A stretch of 64,000 bases of DNA. Source: an uncultured Lachnospiraceae bacterium. Its GTDB lineage: Bacteria; Bacillota; Clostridia; Lachnospirales; Lachnospiraceae. Location of the stretch: the NCBI GenBank assembly GCA_910584845.1, contig CAJUDH010000002.1:186001-250000 (forward strand). Direction: 5' to 3'. Shown piece by piece: positions 44,301 through 53,267 of this stretch. The notes under the pieces are model-generated. The model was not told the origin of the DNA and ran no database searches. It worked only from the letters and a program-made list of their open reading frames with translations. Made by a program: the position numbers and the translations under genes. Every line of letters begins with the position of its first letter. Position 1 is the first letter of the stretch.

Positions 44301-45332
44301 CTTCCAAAGGGGGCCGTACTTCAGTTGGTCAATATAATCCCCGTTAACATCAAAATAGTATAAAGTTATCTTAGTAGCTGATGGATCCATAAATTTGCTA
44401 AAGTATTTCGGCCCTACCGGCTTGTCGTCCGTCTGCGGCACCGTCACCGTATATTCCTGGTTCCCGCTGTAAAGGTACTCTTCCACAGTGTACCGGCCAG
44501 CCGGCAGATGTTCCAGTTTATAGGAATCGCCCGCTTTGACCAGGACGTCCCTTTTGTACTCCTGTCCGTCCTTTTTTACAATATAGTAATAGGTCTCTGG
44601 CCCCCCCAGGCTTCCCGGCGCCATAATGGTCAGCTTCCCGGAGTTGCCGTTAATATAGACTTCCCCCTTCTGCCCGCCCAAAACCGGGGCTTCCCTGGGG
44701 CCAACCAGAATGGAAAACCCGTCGGATTTTAATTCTTCTATGGTATACTCCCCCCGGTTTAAGTTTTCCAGGGTTTTCTCTTCCCCGGGCCCTATTTTCA
44801 TGGGGCCGCTATGGTAAATCTCTTTCCCTTGTTTAAAATCTCTGCCGACAACCTGGAAATAGGTAGCCGTCTGCGCCTTGCCTGGCCGTTTGATGGATAT
44901 GCTGCCGTCATCTTTGCTAATGCTTATGGTGGAAACCCGTCCGGATACATTCATCTGGCTCTCCCGCTGAATGTCCGATACATTCCATTTGATGCCGTCA
45001 ACCTCAATTTGTTCGCTGTCGGTCAACTCAATTGCCGTAATCTCCGTGGGGCCGCTAAAATTGACGATTACCTTCCCTTCCCCTTTGATTGTTTTTGTTT
45101 TTTCTACCTTTGTCCCCAGCCCGTCCTTGTCACGGGTAATACCTTCAATTTTAAACGTATATTCTTTGTTTTTGGCTTCTTCCGGGCTCCCTTGTGCCAG
45201 GATCTTCTGAATAACCAAACTATAGGAACCCCGGCCCTCCTCTGCAAAAATAATCGTCCCTACCGTCAAAATAAACATCAACACCGTCATGGTTATGACA
45301 AAGAAACGCTTCCCCCTTTTTTTAACATCCAT
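41397..45332 (-). CDS. Large sortase-anchored surface protein (LPKTG)
   Basis: 1311 residues. N-terminal signal peptide (1-30), then beta-sandwich modules of the Cna-B/SpaA/DUF5979 kind, recognisable by LENLNRGEYTIEE, LEHLPAGRYTVEEY, LNGLAKGTYDVKQT and LLPGKYQIKAIDD. Residues 671-1175 hold three repeats that begin YxVxHxYYxR/K and end EIIIxRYxRE. A Pro/Gly-rich wall-spanning stretch (1177-1230) leads to LPKTG at 1276-1280, a membrane helix and a basic tail. It should be covalently linked to peptidoglycan by a sortase not present here. Likely adhesin or wall-scaffold; ligand unknown. ATPGNATPSN-like low-complexity linkers occur within the first repeat. Confidence 0.88.
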   Translation of the reverse strand: MDVKKRGKRFFVITMTVLMFILTVGTIIFAEEGRGSYSLVIQKILAQGSPEEAKNKEYTFKIEGITRDKDGLGTKVEKTKTIKGEGKVIVNFSGPTEITAIELTDSEQIEVDGIKWNVSDIQRESQMNVSGRVSTISISKDDGSISIKRPGKAQTATYFQVVGRDFKQGKEIYHSGPMKIGPGEEKTLENLNRGEYTIEELKSDGFSILVGPREAPVLGGQKGEVYINGNSGKLTIMAPGSLGGPETYYYIVKKDGQEYKRDVLVKAGDSYKLEHLPAGRYTVEEYLYSGNQEYTVTVPQTDDKPVGPKYFSKFMDPSATKITLYYFDVNGDYIDQLKYGPLWKDGKKLPETATYKFRYQVCLPDLSAVSGYVYNTREAKAAKGNTTYRSAYYDNRFIPGPANRFWVGAQATAATVGAKCQISWVEHTYKELPRTYRDLASYPQTVDERGWMTISKPEDTDIAAKEITYYYTVTDANQTPITGFTVTDKEGNPITGNAVTDKDGTTVMLKAGQTVTLNGLAKGTYDVKQTILQDTPADFRIIVEDDEKDTTQKEHYFDIEVFGERSLTVHKPAGNDGGRTYGFIVYQKDQNGNLSSDNSGNITSPVVAQLSLGAGEDSQEIRLLPGKYQIKAIDDEDAGFELAYSDSSTVLINSASSATVTFTNTFAEVQGAYRVIHEYYLKDSNGGYHYEGSSLLNTIYGKLDDEEYDYQTVGLELMHGNHKYRPMARHGYGMVSEETKDKAAAFQLATPGNATPSNSERQDTRQQKASSSNASLSGGQTEKATPGNAASYRKARKPDDEILDGDEVSEDETPDGDEVLEYDISGEGYLFTGRNTGGRDTGILLSDQAEDKDGNGYFYEADESMHHVKMTEDGEEIIIMRYYREEEPVTGSYKVIHVYYLRDKDGDHWEGASGLETLDVGWLTQEKRKKPHTADEVEKDPDPQNFDVDGKKYHYTYDYPVYGKVTQSSNTGAFTGEGNAGEGWRYTPDTKMKAAYATEAGDQIIILRYYRTVDVEGSVKASYNVVHEYYYREKEPESDDSHIGSEEGSRLMAKGGSLVPMRDGRVGDGAAENITGEDSFNGTLTDRIGYVYTFEGITEIENISAPIEQHYTKENVQERNRHAPEGSNQFYTYQYYNVGYGRKEGDGYVSIRDKQWAAALESGEEIIILRYIREEVPTEPTKPNKPGGSGGSGNDPGPTPKPTPPSPTPGPVTEEPSNPEPDMPQLPDPNDPASPEQVTIVENGVPQTYLKVWNPETQEFVYMLENEIPLAWMNQLPKTGDGSRPLLWMVLAAISLGGMFALGHVRLRKKG

Positions 45333-45640
45333 CCCTTTTCTCCCCTTTCTTTTTGGTCCATGTTCCTTTTATCTGCCATAGCTGTACAGGCAGGCTGCCA
45401 GTGCCTATATGATTGCATTCCTTCTCTATAAAATATTGGGATTTTGTCTTTGATACCTTCAAGATGGTTCCACGTCCTGCCAATTATGATATAAAAAGAA
45501 AAAAAACCAATTTTTATGATTATAAATATAACATATTTTTCCTGTATTTACAATATGCCTTTCCCACAAAAATCATCGCGCCCAACTGCCAGAACCCCCT
45601 TTTCACGCCTGCCGGGGCAGGCGGAAGCCTGGCTATAAAA
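45333..45640. other. Leader region of the LPKTG gene
   Basis: AT-rich on the gene-proximal side. No strong promoter or known RNA was identified; candidate TTGGTT-N17-ATAATT on the minus strand near 45490-45520 is weak. Confidence 0.4.
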
Positions 45641-45704
45641 CCGCAAGGCGCAAAAACAGCCGCCCGGTCCATACCGGGCGGCTGTTTTTGCGCCTTGCGG
45701 TTTT
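45637..45704 (-). terminator. Very long perfect hairpin terminator after the RsgI-like gene
   Basis: A 27-bp perfect GC-rich stem (45641-45667 with 45674-45700, 6-base loop), extended to 31 bp by AAAA/TTTT. It abuts the stop codon of the RsgI-like gene and is symmetric, so it could stop transcription from both sides. Confidence 0.85.
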
Positions 45705-47205
45705 AACCCTCGCAGGAAGCCTCTGCCGATGTCTCCTGCTGTTCGGCCTCTTCCTGCTTTTCTGTCTGCTGTTCCTCCGGCAGCCCGGCTGCCTCTTCTT
45801 CCGTTTGATCCCAAGGGACGGATTCCTGCCCTTCCTCCTTGGCTTCGGAAGAGGAAGGGGCCTCTTCTTCCCCTTCGCCCTCATCTTCCTCTTCGTCCGG
45901 GCCGGAGGTGGTATCCTCTTCAACCTCCTGTGCAATCTCAGGTTTCTCAAAATACCCCTTCACCGCAACAGACGTATCGGAACCTGCCGGGGCAAGGCCG
46001 CCTAACACAAAGGTGTAGCCTTTCCCCCCTTCCAGCCCACTCACTTCAATTGAACATTCCTTTTTGGAAGCCTCTGCAACCATGGCTGCATAGGAATTGC
46101 CTTCTTCGTCCCGCACAACCACCGACGGCTTTTTCCAATTAACCCGTGTCAGGAAATACACATAAACCATGCCGTCCTCATAATCCACATAATCAATTTC
46201 AACCGGGCCGCCTTCCTCCTCCTTTTCCTCCGTAGCCACAGCCTGGGTGGTGGGGGCTTGCGTCTCTTTGGAAGTCGTTTCCGCTACCGTCTCCGTCTCC
46301 GTCGGCGTCTCTTCCTGGGTGGCAGGAGGCGGTTGCGTACCACTGGCGCTTTCCGGCTCTGTCTGGCTGGGGCGGGTGGCCTCTTCTGTGGAAGCTTCCG
46401 TTGCCCGGTCCGCCAGCTCCCCCAGTTCATAGGAGTCTTCCGCGATTTTTTTTGCGATTTCCTCCATAGTCATGGATGACAGCTCTTCCATGTCTTCCAT
46501 GTCCAAATTGTTGTTCTGGTCGATCAATTCTTTCAGAAAATAAGCTTTGCCGTAAGAAATGCCGAACCGCTGGGCAAGGGCCTTCCTCTCTTCGTCCTCG
46601 ATTACCTGCTGGTCGTAGACGACCGCCTCCACCTGGTTTTCCCGCAAGGTCTGTTCAATGTCGCCCACTACGCTGGCCCTTAATTCTTTTGCCTTGCGCA
46701 CACTGTCATTGCTGACGGTCACCAGGATGGCATTATCCAAATGGTCCAGGTACCCGTGGGTCACCATGGAACCTACCACTGCATTGACCGCCACATTTAA
46801 ATCCACGCCCTTTAAATCCATCCCTTCGATTATGGCCTGGGCTTCTGTGTTGAGCCCGCGGGCTTCCAGCACCCGTTCCTTCCGGTTAATGGAAAGCTCC
46901 ACACTGGGGTTTACGTCAATGCCGATAACCGATTCGACCCGGCCGTTTTCCCAATGGTAGCGGAAACCGCCGCCGCCCATTAACGCCAGGCACACACAGG
47001 CTGCGGCTGCCAAGGTAAAACGCCGCATACGCCGCTGCAGGCGCAACAGGGCCTGATGCCCCAAATCCGGCCCTAAAACCGCATCCTGAGGGGTGGAAAG
47101 GTCTATCTGGTCCATGATATCAGGAGTAAGCGCATCCACGGCTGACTTTAAATGCTGCTCAAGCTGCTGCCTGTTCCATTGTCCGGCGCCCGTGCTTTGC
47201 TTCAT
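45703..47205 (-). CDS. RsgI-like anti-sigma factor
   Basis: 500 residues. About 80 cytoplasmic residues, one membrane helix (FTLAAAACVCLALMGGGG), then the RsgI-type extracytoplasmic middle domain with VIGIDVNPSVELSINRKERVLEARGLN and LDNAILVTVSND. A Thr/Glu-rich linker, a small beta domain (about 345-420) and a very acidic tail follow. It should hold the upstream ECF sigma factor inactive at the membrane and release it on an envelope signal. I use the ATG 8 bases after GGAG; a GTG three codons earlier overlaps the sigma gene stop. Confidence 0.85.
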   Translation of the reverse strand: MKQSTGAGQWNRQQLEQHLKSAVDALTPDIMDQIDLSTPQDAVLGPDLGHQALLRLQRRMRRFTLAAAACVCLALMGGGGFRYHWENGRVESVIGIDVNPSVELSINRKERVLEARGLNTEAQAIIEGMDLKGVDLNVAVNAVVGSMVTHGYLDHLDNAILVTVSNDSVRKAKELRASVVGDIEQTLRENQVEAVVYDQQVIEDEERKALAQRFGISYGKAYFLKELIDQNNNLDMEDMEELSSMTMEEIAKKIAEDSYELGELADRATEASTEEATRPSQTEPESASGTQPPPATQEETPTETETVAETTSKETQAPTTQAVATEEKEEEGGPVEIDYVDYEDGMVYVYFLTRVNWKKPSVVVRDEEGNSYAAMVAEASKKECSIEVSGLEGGKGYTFVLGGLAPAGSDTSVAVKGYFEKPEIAQEVEEDTTSGPDEEEDEGEGEEEAPSSSEAKEEGQESVPWDQTEEEAAGLPEEQQTEKQEEAEQQETSAEASCEG

Positions 47206-47210
47206 TTGGC

Positions 47211-47738
47211 TCACTCCTCTCTCAAATATTGTTTTAGCTTTTTCATGGCCCGGTTGTATTTGGACAAAACCGTGGCCAAGGGCATCTGCAAGTCCGCCGC
47301 AATTTCCCGGTGTTTCAGCCCTGCCGATGCATGGAGCAACACGATCTGGCGCTCATCCTCTTTTAAGATGTCCAGGGCGGCTTTCAGCACCATAGCGTCC
47401 GCTAAGTTCTCCAACGGAAGGCAGACTTCCCCCGCCTCCTCCCCGTTCAAGTCTTCCAGCCCTACGTCCGCCTGCCTTTTCTGTTCCCGGAATTTCATAT
47501 AGCACAGGTTCCGGGCAATGGTGAACATCCATGCCAGGGGCTTCCCCTGGGACTGGTAAGCAGCGGCGCTGGTCCATACTTTCAAATATGTTTCCTGCAT
47601 CACTTCTTCTGCATCCTGGGGATTCTTAAGGATAGACAATATAAAGCTGTAAACGGTTCGGTCCGTGCTCTGGTAGAGCTGCTGAAAAGCTTCCGCATCC
47701 CCCATGCCAACCTGCCTTAAAAGTTGTTCGTCGCTCAA
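47211..47738 (-). CDS. ECF-type RNA polymerase sigma factor
   Basis: 175 residues, sigma-70 regions 2 and 4 only. Region 2: AFQQLYQSTDRTVYSFILSI and DAEEVMQETYLKVW; region 4: LKHREIAADLQMPLATVLSKYNRAMKKL. The start appears to be TTG after AAAGGGA. Cotranscribed with the RsgI-like anti-sigma gene 5 bases downstream, which is the usual arrangement for such pairs. Its regulon is unknown; the large LPKTG gene follows on the same strand and is a candidate target. Confidence 0.92.
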   Translation of the reverse strand: MSDEQLLRQVGMGDAEAFQQLYQSTDRTVYSFILSILKNPQDAEEVMQETYLKVWTSAAAYQSQGKPLAWMFTIARNLCYMKFREQKRQADVGLEDLNGEEAGEVCLPLENLADAMVLKAALDILKEDERQIVLLHASAGLKHREIAADLQMPLATVLSKYNRAMKKLKQYLREE

Positions 47739-47917
47739 TCGAATTCCCTTTCTGATAGTTTAATGCAACAAACCGGATTCTTATTGCACCATCTGGTAAA
47801 TTTTTAAATCCACATTTTTCCATACCGGCCTGCCTTACAGGTGTCCAAAATATCTTTTCTCTGTTTTGGCCGCCCCATGGCCTAAGGGCATCTATGGCCG
47901 TTAAAAGGCCGTGGAAT

Positions 47918-49096
47918 TTAGTTTTCCACACAATATGTGCATTCTGTCGTAATTTCACAGCAAAACTGCCCGCCCTGTTCTTTTAGTTTCTGGCAAACCT
48001 GTTGTTTTAATGCATCCTGCATGGTTTCCGTATATTCCCTGGGCACCACCAGGTCAAAAAACAGTTTTGTTTCCGCCCTGTCCTCCACCACCCGAAAATC
48101 ATGGAGGGTTAGCCTGCCGTCCAATTTTTTGATGATTTCTTGCGCCATCTGCCGCAATTGCAACAGGCGCCGGTTTTCCACTTCTACCGGGTCCACATGG
48201 ATCACCAGGAAAATCCCCAAAGCCTTGGCCGCATCCCGTTCGATCTGGTCTACAATCTTGTGGGCAGCTTCCATCCCCATGTCATTCGGCACTTCGGCAT
48301 GGATTGACGCCATACTGCGGTTGGGGCCGTAATTGTGTACAATCAGGTCATGGCTGCCCACGACCCCCTCATACCGGTTTACAAAATCGCTGACCTGCCG
48401 GTAAACTTCCGGGTCGATAGGCGCCCCGATCAACGGCTCCAGGGTATCCTTGGCTATGCTGACACCGGCGGCCATCACCAATGCCGAAACCGCAAGCCCT
48501 ACCAGCCCGTCCACATTGGCCCCCCATACCCCAAACACCACGATAGACAGGACCGTTGCCGAAGTGGCCGCCACATCGCCTAAAGAATCTGCCGCCGTAG
48601 CCGCCATCACGGAAGAATGGATCCGCTTCCCCAGCTTCCGGTTAAACAAAGCCAGCCACAATTTCACCGCCACAGAACCGGCTAAAACCCCCAGGGAGGC
48701 CAGGCTAAAAGACAACTCCTCCGGATGCAGGATTTTCCCCACCGACGTCTTAAAAAGGGAAAAACCCACCTGGATCACAATAAAAGCCACAATAAACGCA
48801 GCAATATACTCAATCCGCCCATGGCCAAAAGGGTGCCCCTCGTCCGCCGGTTTTTGGGCCATCTTCACCCCGGCAAAGCCAACAACGGAAGATACGGCAT
48901 CCGACAGGTTGTTAAAGGCGTCCGCCATGACAGAAATGCTGTGGACCGCCACCCCCACTGCCACCTTCGCCATAAACAAAATAAGGTTGCAGCAAATCCC
49001 CACAATACCGGTCAGCATGCCATATGCCGCACGCACGTCCGGATCCTGGACCTGCCCATAATTTTTCACAAACTTCCTGACTAAAAACTCGGTCAT
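47918..49096 (-). CDS. Cation diffusion facilitator (CDF) metal transporter
   Basis: 392 residues: six membrane helices and a long C-terminal cytoplasmic domain. Metal-site motifs MADAFNNLSDAVSS (helix 2) and AATAADSLGDVAAT (helix 5) place DxxxD pairs as in Zn/Mn/Fe exporters. HGRIEYIAAFIVAFI follows helix 2. It exports a divalent metal in exchange for protons. It lies 18 bases after the purine nucleoside phosphorylase gene, probably cotranscribed. Confidence 0.93.
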   Translation of the reverse strand: MTEFLVRKFVKNYGQVQDPDVRAAYGMLTGIVGICCNLILFMAKVAVGVAVHSISVMADAFNNLSDAVSSVVGFAGVKMAQKPADEGHPFGHGRIEYIAAFIVAFIVIQVGFSLFKTSVGKILHPEELSFSLASLGVLAGSVAVKLWLALFNRKLGKRIHSSVMAATAADSLGDVAATSATVLSIVVFGVWGANVDGLVGLAVSALVMAAGVSIAKDTLEPLIGAPIDPEVYRQVSDFVNRYEGVVGSHDLIVHNYGPNRSMASIHAEVPNDMGMEAAHKIVDQIERDAAKALGIFLVIHVDPVEVENRRLLQLRQMAQEIIKKLDGRLTLHDFRVVEDRAETKLFFDLVVPREYTETMQDALKQQVCQKLKEQGGQFCCEITTECTYCVEN

Positions 49097-49114
49097 AGGC
49101 TCCTCTTGACTTTT

Positions 49115-49939
49115 TTATGCCATCTGCCCGATGGCCTCGGTAATCAGCTGCTTAAACTGGGGGGCTACCCGGTCCGCTGTTTCTTTCACCTCTTCATGGC
49201 TTAAGGGCTGGTCTGTCATCCCACACGCCATATTGGAAATACAGGAAACGCCGCATATGCGCATCCCCATATGGTTAGCCGCAACAGCCTCGCAGGCCGT
49301 GCTCATGCCCACGGCATCCGCGCCCAAGATCCGGCACATTTTCACTTCGCTTGGCGATTCAAAATTAGGCCCCCCAAGCTGCAAGTAGGTGCCTTCCTGC
49401 AGCACGATCCCAAGCCCCCGGGCCGTATCGCGCAGCATCTGGCATAATTCCTTGTCATAAATCTGGCTCATATCCGGAAAGCGTTGGCCCAGCCCTTCTA
49501 TATTGGGGCCGATCAGGGGTGAGGGGACGAAACTGGAAATCTGGTCTGTAATCATCATAAAATCCCCTGCCTTAAAATGATAGTTTACCCCTCCGGCAGC
49601 ATTGGTCAAAAATAGGTATTTTGCACCCATCATCTTCATAAGCCGGATGGGGAGCACCACTTCTTCCATGGAATAGCCTTCATAATAATGGACCCGCCCC
49701 TGCATAACCACCACCGGCACGCCTTTTACAAACCCAAATACAAACCGTCCTTTATGGCCGCTCACGGTAGACACGGGAAACCCCTGGATCTGGCCATAGT
49801 CCAACGTCGCCTCAATTTTTATCCCCTCCGCGTAGTCCCCCAATCCGGACCCCAGCACCAGTGCGGCCCTGGGCTGAAAGTCTATCTTCTTTTTAAAACT
49901 TTCATAAGCAATGGTTAAACGTTTGTAAGCTTTTGTCAT
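49115..49939 (-). CDS. punA: Purine-nucleoside phosphorylase
   Basis: 274 residues, trimeric PNP class: VLGSGLGDYAE, VSGHKGRFVFG, QGRVHYYEGYS, LTNAAGGVN, GGPNFESPSE, DAVGMSTACEAVAANHMGM (residue ~200 on) and CISNMACGM. It cleaves guanosine/inosine with phosphate in purine salvage, in the cytosol. Start at the ATG 6 bases after GAGGAGGGAG. Promoter at 50133-50161. Confidence 0.95.
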   Translation of the reverse strand: MTKAYKRLTIAYESFKKKIDFQPRAALVLGSGLGDYAEGIKIEATLDYGQIQGFPVSTVSGHKGRFVFGFVKGVPVVVMQGRVHYYEGYSMEEVVLPIRLMKMMGAKYLFLTNAAGGVNYHFKAGDFMMITDQISSFVPSPLIGPNIEGLGQRFPDMSQIYDKELCQMLRDTARGLGIVLQEGTYLQLGGPNFESPSEVKMCRILGADAVGMSTACEAVAANHMGMRICGVSCISNMACGMTDQPLSHEEVKETADRVAPQFKQLITEAIGQMA

Positions 49940-50132
49940 GGCTGCTCCCTCCTCGCTTTTATTGTATGTTTGTGCCTCTGGTTCCATTAGGCGGCCGCCG
50001 GCCTAATCAGGGCCCGCATTTTCCAATATAGGGATTATGCCACAAAAATATATCCGGCATACGCTTTCCTGCCGGCCTTCCCTATTCCGGCAGCCTTTCG
50101 CCCGCCTCTTGGGTTTTCGCCTATTTGCATTT

Positions 50133-50161
50133 ATTATATAGCATCGCGGCCCCATTCGCAA
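50133..50161 (-). promoter_or_regulatory. punA promoter
   Basis: On the minus strand TTGCGA (50156-50161), 17 bases, TATAAT (50133-50138). The leader (49940-50130) shows no purine riboswitch. Confidence 0.7.
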
Positions 50162-50287
50162 CCTATTGCCGTTTGTTCCTTGGTTAGCCGTAAAAGCCGG
50201 CTTTTCAAACGCGGATGCAAATCCACTTTTTGCTTTGGCCGAATGCCCGTGAAGGTGCAGCGGCATCCTTGCCTGCACAAATAAAAC

Positions 50288-50316
50288 AAATGGCCAACTT
50301 ACACCGTTGGCCATTT
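50288..50316 (-). terminator. Terminator of the Fbp/Afu-type ABC operon
   Basis: AAATGGCCAAC pairs with GTTGGCCATTT over a 7-base loop; GTTTTATTTG follows on the minus strand. Confidence 0.75.
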
Positions 50317-50390
50317 GCCATAGAACCTCCCCCCGAACGCTGCCTGTCCGGCCGCGCGCCAATGCCTTTTTTGCCCCTTTTGAAATGGCG

Positions 50391-51467
50391 CTACAAAATA
50401 TATACGCCCCTGGAATCAAAATCCAAATAAGCCGTTTCCCCTGCCTGGTAAATCCTGCGGTTAACCGGGTTATAGTCGGTAATCTGGATCTCCATATCGC
50501 CTACCGCCACCTGGTAATACTGGTAGGCGCCCATAAAGGTAGAAAGCATCACCGTTGCCTCCAGGTATCCTTGTTCCGCCAGCGACGCCGCCTCCGGGCG
50601 GATCACCAGGGCTGCCTTGCTTCCTGCCTTAGCGCCGCAATAATTATTGACCTCCAAGGTTTCCCCTGCCACCTGGATCCTGGCCTTGTCCCCTTCTGCC
50701 GACAATACCTGGGCTTCCAAAAAATTGGCTTCCCCAATGAAATCCGCTACAAACCGGGAATTGGGATGATAGTAGATTTCCCTGGGCGTGCCGATCTGTT
50801 CTACCTTCCCTTTGCTCATAATGATAATTTTGTCAGAAATACTCATGGCCTCCGACTGGTCGTGGGTCACGTAAATGGCGGTAATCCCTACCTTCTGCTG
50901 GATCTTGCGGATCTCCGTGCGCATGGAAACCCGAAGTTTTGCGTCCAGGTTGCTCAAAGGTTCGTCAAACAGCAGCACCCCTGGCTCCAGGACCAACGCC
51001 CGGGCCAGGGCCACCCGCTGCTGCTGCCCCCCGGACAGCTGGTTGGTCATCCGGGATTCCATGCCTTCCATTTCCACCAGTTTTAAAATATCCATGACGC
51101 GCTGGCGGATTTCCTCTTTGGGCAGTTTCCGGATTTTCAGCCCATAGGCTACATTGTCAAACACATTATAATGGGGGAGCAAAGCGTAACTTTGAAACAC
51201 CATGGCCGTGTCCCGTTTGTTGGGGGTCAGGTGGTTGATCGCCTCGTCACCCAGATAAATCTCCCCTTCGTCTGGGCTCTCAAACCCGGCAACCATCCGC
51301 AGCGTGGTAGTCTTCCCACAGCCGGACGGCCCCAGCAAAGTCACAAAAGTCCCCGCTTCTATATTCAGGGTCGTGTCCTGTACCGCATAGAATTCTTTTC
51401 CCGTTTTAGGGTCTTTGTAAATTTTCGAAATATGCTCCAGCCGAACGCCTTTTTTCTGTTTTTCCAT
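50391..51467 (-). CDS. ABC importer ATPase (FbpC/PotA type)
   Basis: 358 residues: Walker A GPSGCGKTT, Q-loop, signature LSGGQQQRVALARAL, Walker B LLFDEPLSNLD, H-loop VTHDQSEA, then a C-terminal TOBE domain. It powers the importer formed with the permease whose stop codon abuts this ATG (TAGATG). Subfamily includes iron, spermidine, phosphonate and sugar-phosphate systems. Confidence 0.93.
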   Translation of the reverse strand: MEKQKKGVRLEHISKIYKDPKTGKEFYAVQDTTLNIEAGTFVTLLGPSGCGKTTTLRMVAGFESPDEGEIYLGDEAINHLTPNKRDTAMVFQSYALLPHYNVFDNVAYGLKIRKLPKEEIRQRVMDILKLVEMEGMESRMTNQLSGGQQQRVALARALVLEPGVLLFDEPLSNLDAKLRVSMRTEIRKIQQKVGITAIYVTHDQSEAMSISDKIIIMSKGKVEQIGTPREIYYHPNSRFVADFIGEANFLEAQVLSAEGDKARIQVAGETLEVNNYCGAKAGSKAALVIRPEAASLAEQGYLEATVMLSTFMGAYQYYQVAVGDMEIQITDYNPVNRRIYQAGETAYLDFDSRGVYIL

Positions 51468-53183
51468 CTATGCCTCCTCATTCGCTTTGATCTTTTTGCT
51501 GACGCCGAAGAATTTTATCAATGTGTTCATAACCAGCACTGCGCCGTAAGTAATGGCAATCAGCACCGTCGCATAAGCACATGCCACCCCGTAATTCCCC
51601 TTTTCCGCCTGCTCGTTGATCTGGCAGGTAATCAAAAGGAAATCCGGCGTCACCAAAAGGATAATGGCGGAAATCGCCGTTATGCTCCGCACAAAGGCCG
51701 TAACCAGCCCGCTGAAAAAGGAATCTTTGATCAGCGGCAGCGTTACAGTCATAAACACCCGGGCCGAGTTGGCCCCCATATCATAGGCCGACTCCTCGAT
51801 GGACTTGTCAATCTGGCGCAGGGCTGAGATCCCGCTTCGGGTCCCGGTGGGCAGGCTACGGACGATAAACACGATAATCAGGATCAGGCCCGTCCCGTAA
51901 AGCCAGCTCATAGCCCCGGTCCGGAACAGCCCGTTGGCGTAGCCCCGGATGTACCCGATGCCCAGCACCGTACCCGGTACCGCCATGGCAAGCATGGACA
52001 CAAATTCAATAAACCCTTTGCCTTTAAAACGCTTTTTCACCACCAGGTAGGCGATAACCATAGACAAAAACGCCGTCAGGGGCGACGCAATCAGAGAAAG
52101 CACAAAAGAGTCTTTAAAAGCTTTCAGCCCGCTGGTCTTCATCATATACTGGAACCATTTCAACGACAGGCTGTAGTCCCTGCCCCATAAGGTAAACAAA
52201 GCCCCGAAAGGCACCATCACGTACATCAGCACCACAAATGCAGCCACCAGGGTGCAAAATACCGTCAGGGGCACCGTCACGCTTTTGTCCTCGATCAGCA
52301 TCCGCATACGGGAAGCTTTTCCGGTCAACGTCGCCGCCGTTTTCTTTTCCAGATAGTATTTCTGGATCAGGAACAGCACTACCGTCAGGGACAAAAGCAC
52401 CACCGACATGGCGGCCGCGCCCGTGGAATCATAGGCCCCCGTCACTTGCAGGTAGATGGTGGTAGCCAAGGTATCGTAAGACCCCCCGATAAGCATAGGG
52501 TTGGCAAAATCCGCCACCGACTCGATAAACGTCACTAAAAATGCATTGCCCAGCCCCGGAAGCAGCAAAGGGAATGTCACGCTGGTAAATACCTTCCAGC
52601 GGCTGGCCCCCATATCCCGGGTTGCCTCTTCCAACGATGGGTCGATATTTTTCAAAAGCCCTTTGAGCATCAGGTAGCATACGGGAAAAAAGGTCAGGGT
52701 CTGCACAATGGCAATCCCCTTCAGCCCATAAACGTTGGAATCATAAATCTTTAACAGCGAACGGGTAATGATCCCGCTGCGCCCAAACAGCATAATCATA
52801 GACAGGGACAGCACGAAAGGCGGGGATACCACCGGCAGCATGGATACCACAGCAAATAATTTCTCCAGCACTTTCGTTTGCAGCTTCACATAAACCTCCA
52901 CATAAGCAAACAAAAGGCCGATTGCCGTGGAGGCAACCCCTGTGAGCACGCCCAGGATTAAAGTGTTTTTAAACGCCACCTGAAACCGCTCCAAACTCAG
53001 CACCCTCTGGAACACCGACAGGGTGATCCGCCCCTCCTCCAAAAAGCTATCCACCAAAAGCATCAGCAGCGGATATAAAATAAACAGCGCCAAAAACACC
53101 AGCAGCACCACGATCATGCTAATTAAAATCGGATCTGAAAAAAACTTTTTGCGCTCCAGTTCAGCGCTCTGTCTTCCTGCCAC
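51468..53183 (-). CDS. ABC importer permease, fused double-domain (FbpB/AfuB type)
   Basis: 571 residues starting at GTG (AGGGGG upstream). Twelve helices in two homologous halves, each with an EAA loop: EEATRDMGASRWKVFTSVTFP in the first and EESAYDMGANSARVFMTVTLP in the second, which shows gene fusion of two permease domains. Transports the ligand delivered by the upstream binding protein. Confidence 0.93.
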   Translation of the reverse strand: MAGRQSAELERKKFFSDPILISMIVVLLVFLALFILYPLLMLLVDSFLEEGRITLSVFQRVLSLERFQVAFKNTLILGVLTGVASTAIGLLFAYVEVYVKLQTKVLEKLFAVVSMLPVVSPPFVLSLSMIMLFGRSGIITRSLLKIYDSNVYGLKGIAIVQTLTFFPVCYLMLKGLLKNIDPSLEEATRDMGASRWKVFTSVTFPLLLPGLGNAFLVTFIESVADFANPMLIGGSYDTLATTIYLQVTGAYDSTGAAAMSVVLLSLTVVLFLIQKYYLEKKTAATLTGKASRMRMLIEDKSVTVPLTVFCTLVAAFVVLMYVMVPFGALFTLWGRDYSLSLKWFQYMMKTSGLKAFKDSFVLSLIASPLTAFLSMVIAYLVVKKRFKGKGFIEFVSMLAMAVPGTVLGIGYIRGYANGLFRTGAMSWLYGTGLILIIVFIVRSLPTGTRSGISALRQIDKSIEESAYDMGANSARVFMTVTLPLIKDSFFSGLVTAFVRSITAISAIILLVTPDFLLITCQINEQAEKGNYGVACAYATVLIAITYGAVLVMNTLIKFFGVSKKIKANEEA

Positions 53184-53267
53184 AAGTGTACCCCCTTTCT
53201 CTTTCGCCCACCCTTAATAATAGAAAATGCTGCGCAGCGCAACCCGCGCATTACGCAGCATCTGACT

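Noticed and set aside
45641..45700. Long inverted repeat considered as an IS or MITE
   Set aside because: It abuts a stop codon, has no target-site duplication and no second copy in the window; terminator fits better.
45703..46142. Several plus-strand frames opposite the acidic tail of the RsgI-like protein
   Set aside because: Pro/Leu/Arg-rich shadows of a Glu-rich coding region.
49940..50130. Purine riboswitch before punA
   Set aside because: No conserved three-way-junction motif seen in the leader.
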